DNA of 64,000 nucleotides, from NCBI RefSeq assembly GCF_000299575.1, contig NZ_AMGO01000052.1, positions 124,001 to 188,000 on the forward strand, written 5' to 3'. Position numbers and translations under genes: made by a program. A model generated the notes under the pieces. That model was not told the origin of the DNA. It made no database searches and was given only the letters and a program-made list of their open reading frames with translations. Position 1 is the stretch's first letter. Each line of letters starts with the position of its first letter. The stretch comes from Oceaniovalibus guishaninsula JLT2003. GTDB taxonomy: Bacteria > Pseudomonadota > Alphaproteobacteria > Rhodobacterales > Rhodobacteraceae. Of this stretch, positions 52,213-61,010 are shown in pieces.

Positions 52213-52347
52213 ATGTTCCGACTGATCAAGCTGCTGCTGGTGCTGGCGGTGCTGGCGCTGATCGGGCTGACGGGGTTCGCCTATCTGGGCACCATGTCGC
52301 CCGACAGCCGCGAGATGAAAGTGCCGGTGACGCTGGATGCCGAATAG
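52213..52347 (+). CDS. Small single-pass membrane protein, 44 residues
   Basis: Starts MFRLIKLLLVLAVLALIGLT, a short basic tip and a transmembrane helix, then a short polar tail (SPDSREMKVPVTLDAE). SD AAGGA about 8 bases before ATG. It overlaps the next gene by 11 bases and begins the unit leading to xerD. No named family known to me. Confidence 0.7.
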   Translation: MFRLIKLLLVLAVLALIGLTGFAYLGTMSPDSREMKVPVTLDAE

Positions 52348-53872
52348 CGCCCACCTGGCCGCCTGCGCGCTGGCCACCCTTCTGACCGCCGGGCCGGTCG
52401 CGGCGCAGACGCCGCTTTCGGCCATCGACTGGCTGTCGGATTCGGTGCGCAAGCCCGCGACGGCGGCGAAACCCCGCCGCGCGCCCGCGACCGACGTGGC
52501 GGTGAACGCGCTGCCGCGACAGGTGACGGTCGCGCCGCTGGGGGCGCCCGCGCCCGACCGGGTGGGCCTGCTGCCCGCCGAACGCGTGGGCCTGCCCGAC
52601 GATCTTTGGCACGGCTCGGCCTCGGCGGATCTGGCGCGCGCGCTGTCGCACGACCGCGCGGGCGCGCTGCCTGCCCTGCGCGATCTGCTGCGCGCGATGC
52701 TGCAAAGCGCCGCCGAGCCGCCCGCCGACAGCGGCCCCGAAGCGGTCCTGTTCTTCGCGCGGATCGACGCGCTGCTGGCGATGGGCGACATCGACGCGGC
52801 GCGCGCCCTTCTCGACCGGGCCGAGCGCGAGGAGCCGCGCCATTTCCGCCGCTGGTTCGACATCGCGCTGCTGACCGGGCACGAGGATCTGGGCTGCGCG
52901 CGGATGCAGGCGCTGCCCGCGATCACGCCGACCTATGCCGCAAGGGTGTTCTGCCTGGCGCGGGGCGGCGACTGGGCGACGGCGGCACTGACGCTGGACA
53001 CGGCCAGCGCGCTTGGCGTCGTCGGCCCGGCCGAGGCGGCGCTGCTGTCCGCGTTCCTCGACGACGGAACCGAACCCGCCGCCAGCCTGATCCCGCCGCG
53101 CCAGCCCTCGCCGCTGCAATTCGCGCTGTTCGAGGCGATCGGACTGCCCATCGGCACCGCGTCGCTGCCGCTGGCCTTCGCCCATTCCGACCTGCGCCAC
53201 ACCGTCGGCTGGAAGGCGCAGATCGAGGCGGCCGAACGGCTGGCGCGGGCGGGCGCGATTTCGGGATCGCAGCTTTGGTCGGTCTATGGGGCGCGGCAGG
53301 CGGCGGCATCGGGCGGCGTCTGGGACCGGGTCAGGCTGGCGCATGACCTCGATGCCGCGATGCAGGCGGGCGATGCAGGCGCCGTGGCCGATCTGCTGCC
53401 GGATCTCTGGGACGCAATGCGCGCGGCGGGTTTGGCCCATGCCTTCGCGGCGCATTACGGGCCTGCGCTGTCGCGGCTCGACCTCGATGGGGGGGCGGCG
53501 CGGACGCTGGCGGAAATCGGCGTGCTGTCCCCCGCACGCGACCGCATCCTTGCGACCGATGCGGCGAACGCGCTCCCGCCTTTCCTTCTTTCGCTGGCGC
53601 GCAGCGCGCCCGATCCGTCGGCGGCCGCGTCGGACCGCGAACGCGCCATCGCCGAAGGGTTCGACGCGCCGCCCCCCGCGCGGGCCGGCGAGATGCTACA
53701 GACCGGCCGCATCGGCGAGGCGCTGCTGATGGCGATGGATCTGATCGAGACGGGCGAGGCGGGCAATCCCGACGCCCTGCACGACGGTCTGGCGATCCTG
53801 CGGGCGGCGGGCCAGGACGACACCGCGCGGGACGCGGCGCTCGACCTGCTGATCCTGGATCGCCGCATATGA
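52337..53872 (+). CDS. Secreted or periplasmic protein of unknown function
   Basis: 511 residues. Signal peptide (about 1-24, ending PVAAQ), a Pro/Ala-rich linker, then a mostly alpha-helical body with repeated two-helix blocks (e.g. ALLAMGDIDAARALLDRAER) that look like degenerate TPR-type repeats. No catalytic motif seen. Overlaps the 44-residue gene by 11 bases and xerD by 4 (ATGA), so the three are coupled. Possibly an envelope or division-linked factor, but this is inference. Confidence 0.8.
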   Translation: MPNSAHLAACALATLLTAGPVAAQTPLSAIDWLSDSVRKPATAAKPRRAPATDVAVNALPRQVTVAPLGAPAPDRVGLLPAERVGLPDDLWHGSASADLARALSHDRAGALPALRDLLRAMLQSAAEPPADSGPEAVLFFARIDALLAMGDIDAARALLDRAEREEPRHFRRWFDIALLTGHEDLGCARMQALPAITPTYAARVFCLARGGDWATAALTLDTASALGVVGPAEAALLSAFLDDGTEPAASLIPPRQPSPLQFALFEAIGLPIGTASLPLAFAHSDLRHTVGWKAQIEAAERLARAGAISGSQLWSVYGARQAAASGGVWDRVRLAHDLDAAMQAGDAGAVADLLPDLWDAMRAAGLAHAFAAHYGPALSRLDLDGGAARTLAEIGVLSPARDRILATDAANALPPFLLSLARSAPDPSAAASDRERAIAEGFDAPPPARAGEMLQTGRIGEALLMAMDLIETGEAGNPDALHDGLAILRAAGQDDTARDAALDLLILDRRI

Positions 53873-54792
53873 TCGCCGCCGGCACCATGCGCCGGATCGA
53901 GGCCTTCCTCGAGGCGCAGGCGGCCGAGATGAACGCCGCGCGCAACACGCAGCTGGCCTATGCGCGCGATCTGAAGGATTTCGCCGGTTGGCTGGACCGC
54001 CGCGATCTGGACCTGATCGCCGCCACGCGCGAGGATATCGAGGCGTATATGGTTCACTGCGACGCGCAGGGCCTTGTCGTGGCGACCCGCGCGCGGCGCC
54101 TTTCGGCGATCCGGCAGCTTTACCGCTTCGCCTTCGACGAAGGCTGGCGACCGGACAATCCCGCCATCCAGATTCGCGGGCCGGGCCGCGCCCGCCGTCT
54201 GCCCCGCACGCTCAGTCTGGCCGAAGTCGAGAAGCTGATCGACGCCGCCCGCATCACCGGACGCACCCGCGCCGAACGGTTGCGCAACACCTGCCTGCTG
54301 GAACTGATCTATGCCACCGGCATGCGGGTGAGCGAGCTGGTCACGCTGCCGCTGGCGGCGGCGCGGGGCGATCCGGGGATGCTGCTGGTCAAGGGCAAGG
54401 GCGGGCGCGAACGGCTGGTGCCGCTGTCGGCCCCCGCGCGCGCTGCGCTGGCCGCCTGGCTGTCGCTGCGCGAGGATATGGGCGTTCAGGGACCGGGCGC
54501 GCGCTATCTCTTTCCGTCGCATGGCAAGGCGGGGCATCTGACGCGCAACTGGTTTCACGGGCTGACCAAGACGCTGGCCGCCAGCGCGGGCGTCGCGCCC
54601 GACAAGGTGACGCCGCATAATCTGCGCCATGCCTTCGCAACGCATCTGCTGGCCGGCGGCGCGGATCTGATATCGATTCAGGCGATGCTGGGCCACGCCG
54701 ATGTCGCGACGACCGAAATCTATACCCATGTCCTCGACGGGGCACTGCACGATCTGGTGCTGACGCGGCATCCGCTGGCCGGGTCGGACTGA
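53869..54792 (+). CDS. xerD: Site-specific tyrosine recombinase XerD
   Basis: Resolves chromosome dimers at dif with XerC. 307 residues, with all catalytic residues visible: Arg153 (GMRVSEL), Lys177 (KGKGGRER), His250 and Arg253 (HNLRHAFATH), His276 (LGHADVATTE) and Tyr285 (IYTH). N-terminal core-binding domain about 10-95. Lies with housekeeping genes, not with an element, so a host Xer rather than an integrase. The stop precedes the promoter-like site for the CNNM gene. Confidence 0.94.
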   Translation: MIAAGTMRRIEAFLEAQAAEMNAARNTQLAYARDLKDFAGWLDRRDLDLIAATREDIEAYMVHCDAQGLVVATRARRLSAIRQLYRFAFDEGWRPDNPAIQIRGPGRARRLPRTLSLAEVEKLIDAARITGRTRAERLRNTCLLELIYATGMRVSELVTLPLAAARGDPGMLLVKGKGGRERLVPLSAPARAALAAWLSLREDMGVQGPGARYLFPSHGKAGHLTRNWFHGLTKTLAASAGVAPDKVTPHNLRHAFATHLLAGGADLISIQAMLGHADVATTEIYTHVLDGALHDLVLTRHPLAGSD

Positions 54793-54796
54793 CGGC

Positions 54797-54825
54797 TTGT
54801 CACCGGGACGGCGCTTGCGCATAAG
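54797..54825 (+). promoter_or_regulatory. Candidate promoter for CNNM-type gene
   Basis: TTGTCA (54797-54802), 17-base spacer, CATAAG (54820-54825); leader about 24 bases before the ATG at 54856. Confidence 0.5.
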
Positions 54826-54855
54826 CGGGGCTGTCTTCGCAACCTTCGGACCCGC

Positions 54856-56163
54856 ATGGATCCCGCCGCCCCCATCTTCGACACCGCGCTGATCGTCACC
54901 GTCGGGGCGATCCTGCTGTTGCTGGTCCTGTCCGCGTTCTTTTCGGGGTCGGAAACCGCGCTGACGGCCGCGTCGCGCGGCAAGCTGCGCAGCCAGGCCG
55001 ACCGCGGATCGCGCGGGGCCGCGCGTGCGCTGGACATCACCGAGGACAACGAACGCCTGATCGGGTCGGTGCTGCTGGGCAACAATCTGGTCAACATCCT
55101 GGCCACGTCGCTGGCCACCGCGCTGTTCACACGCGTTCTAGGCGACAGCGGCGTGGCGCTGGCGACGCTGGTGATGACCTTCCTCGTCCTCATCTTCGCC
55201 GAGGTGCTGCCCAAGACCTACGCGATCACCAACGCCGAAAAGGCCGCCAGCATGGTCAGCGCGCCCATCGGCATCGTCGTGCGGGTTTTCGCGCCCGTCG
55301 TCGGCGCGGTGCGGCTGCTGGTGCGGCTGGTGCTGCGCGGCTTCGGCGTGCAGACCGACCCGCACGGCCAGATCCACGCCTTTCGAGACGAGATCGAGGG
55401 CGCGCTGACGCTGGGCCATTCCGAAGGCATGGTCGAGAAGGAGGACCGCGACCGCATCCTCGGCGCGCTCGATCTGGGCGACCGCACGGTCGAGGAAGTG
55501 ATGCGCCACCGCTCGCAGATCGAGATGGTGGACGGCGACATGCCCGCGGCCGAAATCCTGGAACAATGCCTGCGCTCGCCCCATACCCGCCTGCCGGTCT
55601 ATCGCGACAGCCACGAGAACATCGTCGGCGTGGTCCATGCCAAGGACCTGCTGCGCGCCATGTGGGACCGCCGCCCCGACGCCGCCGCCAACGGTGCCCG
55701 GATGACCGATTTCGACATCACCGAAGTCGCCATGCCGCCCTATTTCGTGCCCGAGACGACGACGCTGGACGAACAGATGCGGCAGTTTCTGGTGCGGCAC
55801 ACCCATTTCGCGCTGGTCGTGGACGAATACGGCGCGCTTCAGGGCCTGATCACGCTGGAAGACATCCTCGAGGAAATCGTCGGCGAAATCACGGACGAGT
55901 TCGACCTCGATCCCGAACATCCCCTGCGGCGCACCGAAGGCGGCGATTATATCGTCGATGGCGGCATGACCATCCGCGACCTCAACCGCGCGGCCGACTG
56001 GCAACTGCCCGACGACGAGGCCAACACCATTGCCGGGCTGGTCATCCACGAGGCGCAGACGATCCCCACCCAGGGCCAGGTCTTCAGCTTCCACGGCTTC
56101 CGGTTCGAGGTGATGCAGCGCATCGACAACCGCATCACCCGCCTGCGCATCCGCCCGCTGTAA
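54856..56163 (+). CDS. CNNM/CorC-type hemolysin family transporter
   Basis: Membrane protein with DUF21 (CNNM) domain, two CBS domains and a CorC-HlyC C terminus; relatives move or sense Mg2+/Co2+. 435 residues. Helices about 10-30, 70-150; SAFFSGSETALTAASRGKL is the DUF21 signature. CBS pair about 205-330 (LPVYRDSHENIVGVVHAKDLL; FALVVDEYGALQGLITLED). 1-base overlap with the next gene. Confidence 0.93.
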   Translation: MDPAAPIFDTALIVTVGAILLLLVLSAFFSGSETALTAASRGKLRSQADRGSRGAARALDITEDNERLIGSVLLGNNLVNILATSLATALFTRVLGDSGVALATLVMTFLVLIFAEVLPKTYAITNAEKAASMVSAPIGIVVRVFAPVVGAVRLLVRLVLRGFGVQTDPHGQIHAFRDEIEGALTLGHSEGMVEKEDRDRILGALDLGDRTVEEVMRHRSQIEMVDGDMPAAEILEQCLRSPHTRLPVYRDSHENIVGVVHAKDLLRAMWDRRPDAAANGARMTDFDITEVAMPPYFVPETTTLDEQMRQFLVRHTHFALVVDEYGALQGLITLEDILEEIVGEITDEFDLDPEHPLRRTEGGDYIVDGGMTIRDLNRAADWQLPDDEANTIAGLVIHEAQTIPTQGQVFSFHGFRFEVMQRIDNRITRLRIRPL

Positions 56164-56936
56164 TGCCGGTCGAAACCGGGTTTCCCTATCTCGACACCGG
56201 CGGCCCCATCGCCTTCCCCCATCGCGGTTTCGCCGATGGTTGCGCCGAAAACACCGCCGAAGCCATCGACGCCGCCGTGGCAATGGGCTTCACCCATGTC
56301 GAGACGGACGTGCAGGCGACCCGCGACGGCGTTGCGGTGCTGTTCCACGACGACCGGACCGACCGTTTGATGGGCCGGCCGGGCCGCATCGCGGATCGGG
56401 ACTGGTCGGATTGGCGCGACGCCGCGGTCGCGGGCGGCGGCAGGCTGACGCGGCTCGACGCGGTGCTGTCGGATCATCCGCGGCTGAACCTGAACCTCGA
56501 CGCCAAGACCGACGGCGCGGTCGCCCCGACGATCCGCGCCATTGCCGGTGCGGATGCCGTGGAGCGCGTCTGCATCGGATCGTTCGACATCCGCCGCACG
56601 CGGGCCATCCGCGACGCGCTGGGTCCGCGCCTGTGCTGGTCGCCTGCGCAGGGCGGCGTCGCGCGGCACTGGCTGCGCGGCTGGGGCCTGCCGCTGGCGA
56701 CGGACGGGGCCCCGGTCTTGCAGATCCCGACGCACTGGCACGGCATCCCGCTGGTCACGCGGCGTCTGCTGAAGGCGGCCCACGGCGCCCGCGCGCATGT
56801 CCATGTCTGGACCATCGACGATCCGGCCGACATGGAACGGCTGCTGGATCTGGGTGTCGACGGCGTGATGAGCGACCGGGCCGACACGCTGCGCGAGGTC
56901 TTCCGCCATCGCGGTATCTGGGCTCAAAGCCGATAG
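56163..56936 (+). CDS. Glycerophosphodiester phosphodiesterase
   Basis: GDPD-family enzyme releasing glycerol-3-phosphate from deacylated phospholipids. 257 residues. Metal site HRGFADGCAENTAEAI (His20, Arg21, Glu29), HVETDVQATRDGVAVLFHDD, and NLNLDAKTDGA. No signal peptide, so cytoplasmic. TAATG overlap with the CNNM gene. The last 13 bases overlap the convergent carboxypeptidase. Confidence 0.93.
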   Translation: MPVETGFPYLDTGGPIAFPHRGFADGCAENTAEAIDAAVAMGFTHVETDVQATRDGVAVLFHDDRTDRLMGRPGRIADRDWSDWRDAAVAGGGRLTRLDAVLSDHPRLNLNLDAKTDGAVAPTIRAIAGADAVERVCIGSFDIRRTRAIRDALGPRLCWSPAQGGVARHWLRGWGLPLATDGAPVLQIPTHWHGIPLVTRRLLKAAHGARAHVHVWTIDDPADMERLLDLGVDGVMSDRADTLREVFRHRGIWAQSR

Positions 56937-58393
56937 ATCGCCGCGAACTTCGCCTCGAGATAATCCAGCAACGGACCTTCGGACGGCTCCTGCTCCGTCG
57001 CGTGGGCCACGGTCGCGCGCGGCCCGCGCAGCCCGCCCCAGCGTTGCAGACGCTCGCGCAGCCAGCCCGTCGCGGGCGACGTGTCGCCCCGCGTCAGGGC
57101 CGCATCCAGATCGGGCAGGTCCCGCCGCAGCGCCGCATGCAGGCACCCGGCATAGACGTTGCCCAGCGTATAGGTCGGAAAATATCCGAACAGCCCCACC
57201 GACCAGTGCACGTCCTGCAGGCACCCTTTCGACGGACGGTCCACCGGATAGCCGAAATCGGTCAGGAAGCGGGCATTCCACGCCTCCTCCAGCTCGGCGG
57301 GGGCCAGCGTTCCGTCGATCAGCGCGCGTTCCAGATCGAAGCGCAGCAGGACATGCAGGTTATACTGCACCTCGTCGGCCTCGGTGCGGATGAACCCGCG
57401 ATGCAGCCGGTTCACCGCGCCATAGAACGCGTCCGGCTCCAGGCCCGTATCGCCGAATGTCGCCGTCATCCGTCCGTGCAGCCAGCCGGTAAAGGCGCGG
57501 CTGCGGCCAAGCTGGTTCTCGTAGAGGCGCGACTGCGATTCGTGCACGCCCATCGACACGCCCTGCCCCAGCGGCGTCAGCGCGAAGGCAGGGTCGATCG
57601 CCTGCTCATAGGCGGCATGGCCGACCTCGTGCACGGTGGAATAGAAGCAGTTGAACGGATCGTCCGGCGCGGTGCGGGTGGTGATGCGCACATCCGCGCC
57701 CGACCCGCTGCTGAACGGATGCACTGCCTTGTCGATCCGCCCGCGCGTGAAGTCGTAGCCGAAGGCGGTCGCAAGCTCGGTCGCGATGGCAAGCTGACCG
57801 CCCTCGCCAAACGTGCCGGTCAACGGCACGGGCTGATGCGGCGATCCCAGGGCCGCGTCCCGCAGCGCCAGCAGACGCGGGCGCAATGCACCGAACATCG
57901 CCGTCAGGCTTTCGGCGGTGGCGCCCGGTTCGTAATCGTCCAGCAGCGCGTCATAGGCATCGCCGCCCTGCGCCAGATGCTGCGCTTCCTCGCGCCGCAG
58001 ATCGACCACGCGCGCCAGCACCGGCACAAAGGCGGCGAAATCCTCGGCCGCGCGTGCCTCGGCCCATTGGCCCTGCGCCAGCGAGGTGACGCGCGCCAGC
58101 TCGGCCGCCAGCCTGGCGGGCACCTTGGCCGTGCGGTCGAACATTCGCCGGATCAGCCGCAGGTTGGCGGCGGCCACGTCGTCTGCGGCCTCGGCCCGGT
58201 CCAGCCAGTCGCCGATGCGCGGATCGGACCGCCGCGCATGCAGCACGCCCTCCATCGCGGCCATCTCCTCGCCGCGCTGATGGGCGGCGCCGCGCGGCAT
58301 CACCGTTTCCTGATCCCAGCCCAGCCGGCCCGCAACCTGCGCCAGCGCCTCGGTCTCGCGCTGGAAATCCATCAGATCGTCATAGGCGCTCAT
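56924..58393 (-). CDS. M32-family metallocarboxypeptidase
   Basis: Zinc carboxypeptidase of the Taq/thermostable type. 489 residues. HEVGHAAYEQ gives the HExxH zinc motif, followed by GVHESQSRLYENQLGRS with the third ligand Glu, FYGAVNRLHRGFIRTEADEV, and FPTYTLGNVYAG. No signal peptide. ATG overlaps the ctaA stop by ATGA. Confidence 0.94.
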   Translation of the reverse strand: MSAYDDLMDFQRETEALAQVAGRLGWDQETVMPRGAAHQRGEEMAAMEGVLHARRSDPRIGDWLDRAEAADDVAAANLRLIRRMFDRTAKVPARLAAELARVTSLAQGQWAEARAAEDFAAFVPVLARVVDLRREEAQHLAQGGDAYDALLDDYEPGATAESLTAMFGALRPRLLALRDAALGSPHQPVPLTGTFGEGGQLAIATELATAFGYDFTRGRIDKAVHPFSSGSGADVRITTRTAPDDPFNCFYSTVHEVGHAAYEQAIDPAFALTPLGQGVSMGVHESQSRLYENQLGRSRAFTGWLHGRMTATFGDTGLEPDAFYGAVNRLHRGFIRTEADEVQYNLHVLLRFDLERALIDGTLAPAELEEAWNARFLTDFGYPVDRPSKGCLQDVHWSVGLFGYFPTYTLGNVYAGCLHAALRRDLPDLDAALTRGDTSPATGWLRERLQRWGGLRGPRATVAHATEQEPSEGPLLDYLEAKFAAIYRL

Positions 58394-59529
58394 GCGGCAT
58401 CCCTCAGCGATTGCGCGCGCGGCCAGATCGTCTGGTGCCGGGCGCGCAGCACCAGCACCCACAGCACCACCGCGCCGAACTGGTGCAGGATCGCCAGGGA
58501 CCACGGCGCGGAATACATCACCGTCGCGATGCCCAGCACCATCTGCAACACCGCCATGCCCAGCACGCCGTGAAAAGCCGCGCGGCTGGCGCGATAGGGC
58601 GAGCGGCGCGCGCGCAGGAAGGCGGCGACGATCAGCGCCAGCAATGCATAGGCGATGATGCGGTGCACGAACTGGACCAGCCCGTCATCCTCGAAGAAGT
58701 TGCGCCACCAGGGGCTAAGCTGGAACGGATCGGGCGGCAGGAACCCGCCCGCCATCAGCGGCCAGTCCACATAATTGCGTCCCGCGTCGATCCCCGCCAC
58801 CAGCGCGCCCCAGACGATCTGCAAGAACGTCACGGCGGCCAGCACGGTCGTCCAGCGGCGCAAGGCCGGCTCGCCCGCGCGGCGCGCCCGCATCAGATCG
58901 GCTTCGGTCCGGCGCAGCGACAGCACATACCACGCGATGACGCCGAGGATGACGAAAGCCAGGCCCAGATGCACCGCCAGCCGATAGGACGCGACATCGA
59001 GGCGCGTCCCTTCCAGCCCCGACGACACCATCCACCACCCGACAAGTCCCTGCAAACCGCCAAGCGCCCCCAGCAACAGCAGCCGCGCCGTCCAGCCGGG
59101 CGGGATCTTGCGCGCGGCCAGAAAGCCCAGAAAGCCCGCCGCCCAGACCAGCCCGATCACGCGGCCAAGCTGCCGATGCCCCCATTCCCACCAATAGATG
59201 ACCTGGAACTCCGCCAGGCTCATGCCGCTATTCTGCAACCGGTATTCGGGGATCGCGCGATAGCGGTCGAACTCGGCCTGCCAGTCGGCGGCGTTCAGGG
59301 GCGGGATGGCCCCGGTGACGGGCCGCCATTCGGTGATCGACAGCCCGCTATCGGTCAGCCGCGTCAGCCCGCCCACGGCGATCATCACGACGACCAGAAC
59401 GAACAGCGCGATCAGCCACCACATTACGCCGCGCCGTGCCCCGCGCGGGCGCGCGTCGATCATGCCACCCCTGGGCGCGGTCTTCTCGGCCGTGCCGACT
59501 TCCTCGAATATCGCGCGCTTGCCTGCCAT
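58390..59529 (-). CDS. ctaA: Heme A synthase
   Basis: Oxidises the C8 methyl of heme O for aa3-type oxidases. 379 residues, type 2 (Cox15-like, eight helices). Heme-ligand His in the conserved WWEWGHRQLGRVIGL, VHLGLAF, FVHRIIAY and ILHQFGAVVL. N-terminal 35 residues are polar. Promoter-like TTGCGG-N17-TAGCTT upstream. Confidence 0.95.
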   Translation of the reverse strand: MAGKRAIFEEVGTAEKTAPRGGMIDARPRGARRGVMWWLIALFVLVVVMIAVGGLTRLTDSGLSITEWRPVTGAIPPLNAADWQAEFDRYRAIPEYRLQNSGMSLAEFQVIYWWEWGHRQLGRVIGLVWAAGFLGFLAARKIPPGWTARLLLLGALGGLQGLVGWWMVSSGLEGTRLDVASYRLAVHLGLAFVILGVIAWYVLSLRRTEADLMRARRAGEPALRRWTTVLAAVTFLQIVWGALVAGIDAGRNYVDWPLMAGGFLPPDPFQLSPWWRNFFEDDGLVQFVHRIIAYALLALIVAAFLRARRSPYRASRAAFHGVLGMAVLQMVLGIATVMYSAPWSLAILHQFGAVVLWVLVLRARHQTIWPRAQSLRDAA

Positions 59530-59557
59530 CGCTCGGGCCCCCCGTCAATCGCCGCGC

Positions 59558-59586
59558 AAGCTATGCGCGCGGGCCGGGGGCCGCAA
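59558..59586 (-). promoter_or_regulatory. Candidate promoter for ctaA
   Basis: Minus strand TTGCGG (59586-59581), 17-base spacer, TAGCTT (59563-59558). Leader about 22 bases. Confidence 0.5.
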
Positions 59587-59587
59587 G

Positions 59588-60307
59588 TCAGCCGCCATCG
59601 CCGTGCCGCCGCACCAATTGCCGCAGCGCGCCGTGCAGGATCGCCACGTCCCGCGTCGTCAGCGGCATCCGCGACCACAGGTTGCGCAGACCCGTCCGCA
59701 TATGCGCGGCCTTGGCGGGCGGAAAGAAATACTGCGCCGCCTCCAGCCGGGCTTCCCATTGGCGCGCCAGATGCTCGACCTCAAGCACGGTCGCGCGCGG
59801 CTCGGACGGGGTGGCCGCCGGCGCGGCCTTCTGCCGCCGCCATTCGTATCCCATCAACAGGACGCATTGCGCCAGGTTCAGCGACGGAAAGTCGGGGTTG
59901 ACCGGAACCGTGACGATGCCGGTGGCCAGCGCCACATCGTCGTTCTCCAACCCCGCGCGTTCCGGCCCGAACAGGATCGCGACCCGCTCGCCCCCGGCGC
60001 CGCGGTCCCGCGCCAGCGTCATCGCGCGCTGGGGGTCGTGCACGTCCTTGGTCAGATCGCGCGCCCGCGCGGTGGTGGCCAGCACATGAGCGCAATCGCC
60101 GATGGCCGATGGCAGATCGTCGTGGATCGTCGCCGTGTCCAGCACGCGCGACGCGCCGGCGGCCAAAGCCTCGGCGCGGGGGTTGGGCCAGCCGTCGCGG
60201 GGGGCCACGATCCGCATCTCGGTCAGCCCGAAATTGAGCATGGCGCGGGCGGCGGCACCGATATTCTCGCCCAGTTGAGGGCGCACGAGGACGAAGACAG
60301 GCTGCAT
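59588..60307 (-). CDS. trmJ: tRNA 2'-O-methyltransferase TrmJ/SpoU type
   Basis: SPOUT-fold methyltransferase predicted to modify position 32 of tRNA. 239 residues. Opening QPVFVLVRPQLGENIGAAAR, the substrate/SAM-knot motifs ILFGPERAGLENDDVAL and VPVNPDFPSLNLAQCV. ATG at 60307 chosen as families begin just before VFVLVRPQ; an earlier start at 60355 would cross the promoter. Confidence 0.88.
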   Translation of the reverse strand: MQPVFVLVRPQLGENIGAAARAMLNFGLTEMRIVAPRDGWPNPRAEALAAGASRVLDTATIHDDLPSAIGDCAHVLATTARARDLTKDVHDPQRAMTLARDRGAGGERVAILFGPERAGLENDDVALATGIVTVPVNPDFPSLNLAQCVLLMGYEWRRQKAAPAATPSEPRATVLEVEHLARQWEARLEAAQYFFPPAKAAHMRTGLRNLWSRMPLTTRDVAILHGALRQLVRRHGDGG

Positions 60308-60317
60308 GGCGCTTCGG

Positions 60318-60346
60318 CTGATAGGGGCCAAGGCGCCCGTGGTCAA
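60318..60346 (-). promoter_or_regulatory. Candidate promoter for trmJ
   Basis: Minus strand TTGACC (60346-60341), 17-base spacer, TATCAG (60323-60318). Start expected near 60311, only about 4 bases before the ATG. Shares its -35 with the divergent thiE promoter. Confidence 0.5.
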
Positions 60347-60368
60347 ACCCCGCATCGCCCGCTAGAAC
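60340..60368 (+). promoter_or_regulatory. Candidate promoter for thiE
   Basis: TGGTCA (60340-60345), 17-base spacer, TAGAAC (60363-60368); leader about 18 bases with AAGGGA SD before ATG 60393. The -35 lies on the same bases as the trmJ -35. Confidence 0.45.
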
Positions 60369-60392
60369 GCGGGCACGCCGAAGGGACACACG

Positions 60393-61010
60393 ATGACCGA
60401 CCGCCCGCAGATCTATCTTGTCACGCCGCCCGCGATCGACGCGGATTTCGGCGGCCGTCTATCGGCCACGCTCGATGCCGCGCCGGTCGCCTGCCTGCGC
60501 CTCGACCTCGCCACCCGCGACGAGGATACGTTGCTGCGCGCCGCCGACGCCCTGCGCGCCGTGACCGAACCGCGCGACGTGGCGCTCGTCATCGCCGATC
60601 ATGTCGCGCTGTCGCAGCGGGCGGGGCTCGACGGGGTGCATCTGCGCGACGGGGCGCGCAATGTCCGCCATGCCCGCGCCGAACTGGGGCCGGACGCCAT
60701 CGTCGGCGCCTTTTGCGGCACGTCGCGGCACGACGGAATGAACGCGGGCGAAGCGGGGGCCGATTACATCGCCTTCGGCCCGGTCGGCGGGGCGGCGCCC
60801 GGCGACGGAACGCTGGCAGACCGCGACCTTTTCGCCTGGTGGTCCGAGATGATCGAGCTGCCGGTCGTGGCCGAAGGCGGCTTCGACGCCGCCCTGCTCG
60901 CCGCCCTCGCCCCCTTCGCCGACTTCATCGCCCTGGGCGAGGAAGTCTGGCTATCCCCCGACCCCGCCGCCCGGCTGGCCGAACTGAACCGGGCGCTGGA
61001 TCAGACCTGA
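60393..61010 (+). CDS. thiE: Thiamine-phosphate synthase family protein
   Basis: TIM-barrel enzyme joining HMP-diphosphate and the thiazole to thiamine phosphate, or a ThiE-like paralogue. 205 residues. LVIADHVALSQRAGLDGVHL and GADYIAFGPVGGAAPGDG fit the family, but the pyrophosphate-binding stretches are less typical than in canonical ThiE, and no other thi genes adjoin. It may be one of the shorter ThiE-like group of Rhodobacterales. Overlaps convergent cysE by 10 bases. Confidence 0.75.
   Translation: MTDRPQIYLVTPPAIDADFGGRLSATLDAAPVACLRLDLATRDEDTLLRAADALRAVTEPRDVALVIADHVALSQRAGLDGVHLRDGARNVRHARAELGPDAIVGAFCGTSRHDGMNAGEAGADYIAFGPVGGAAPGDGTLADRDLFAWWSEMIELPVVAEGGFDAALLAALAPFADFIALGEEVWLSPDPAARLAELNRALDQT

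Noticed and set aside
53869-54792. Tyrosine recombinase as sign of an integrated element
   Set aside because: Full XerD features, housekeeping neighbours, and no attachment repeats or phage genes nearby.
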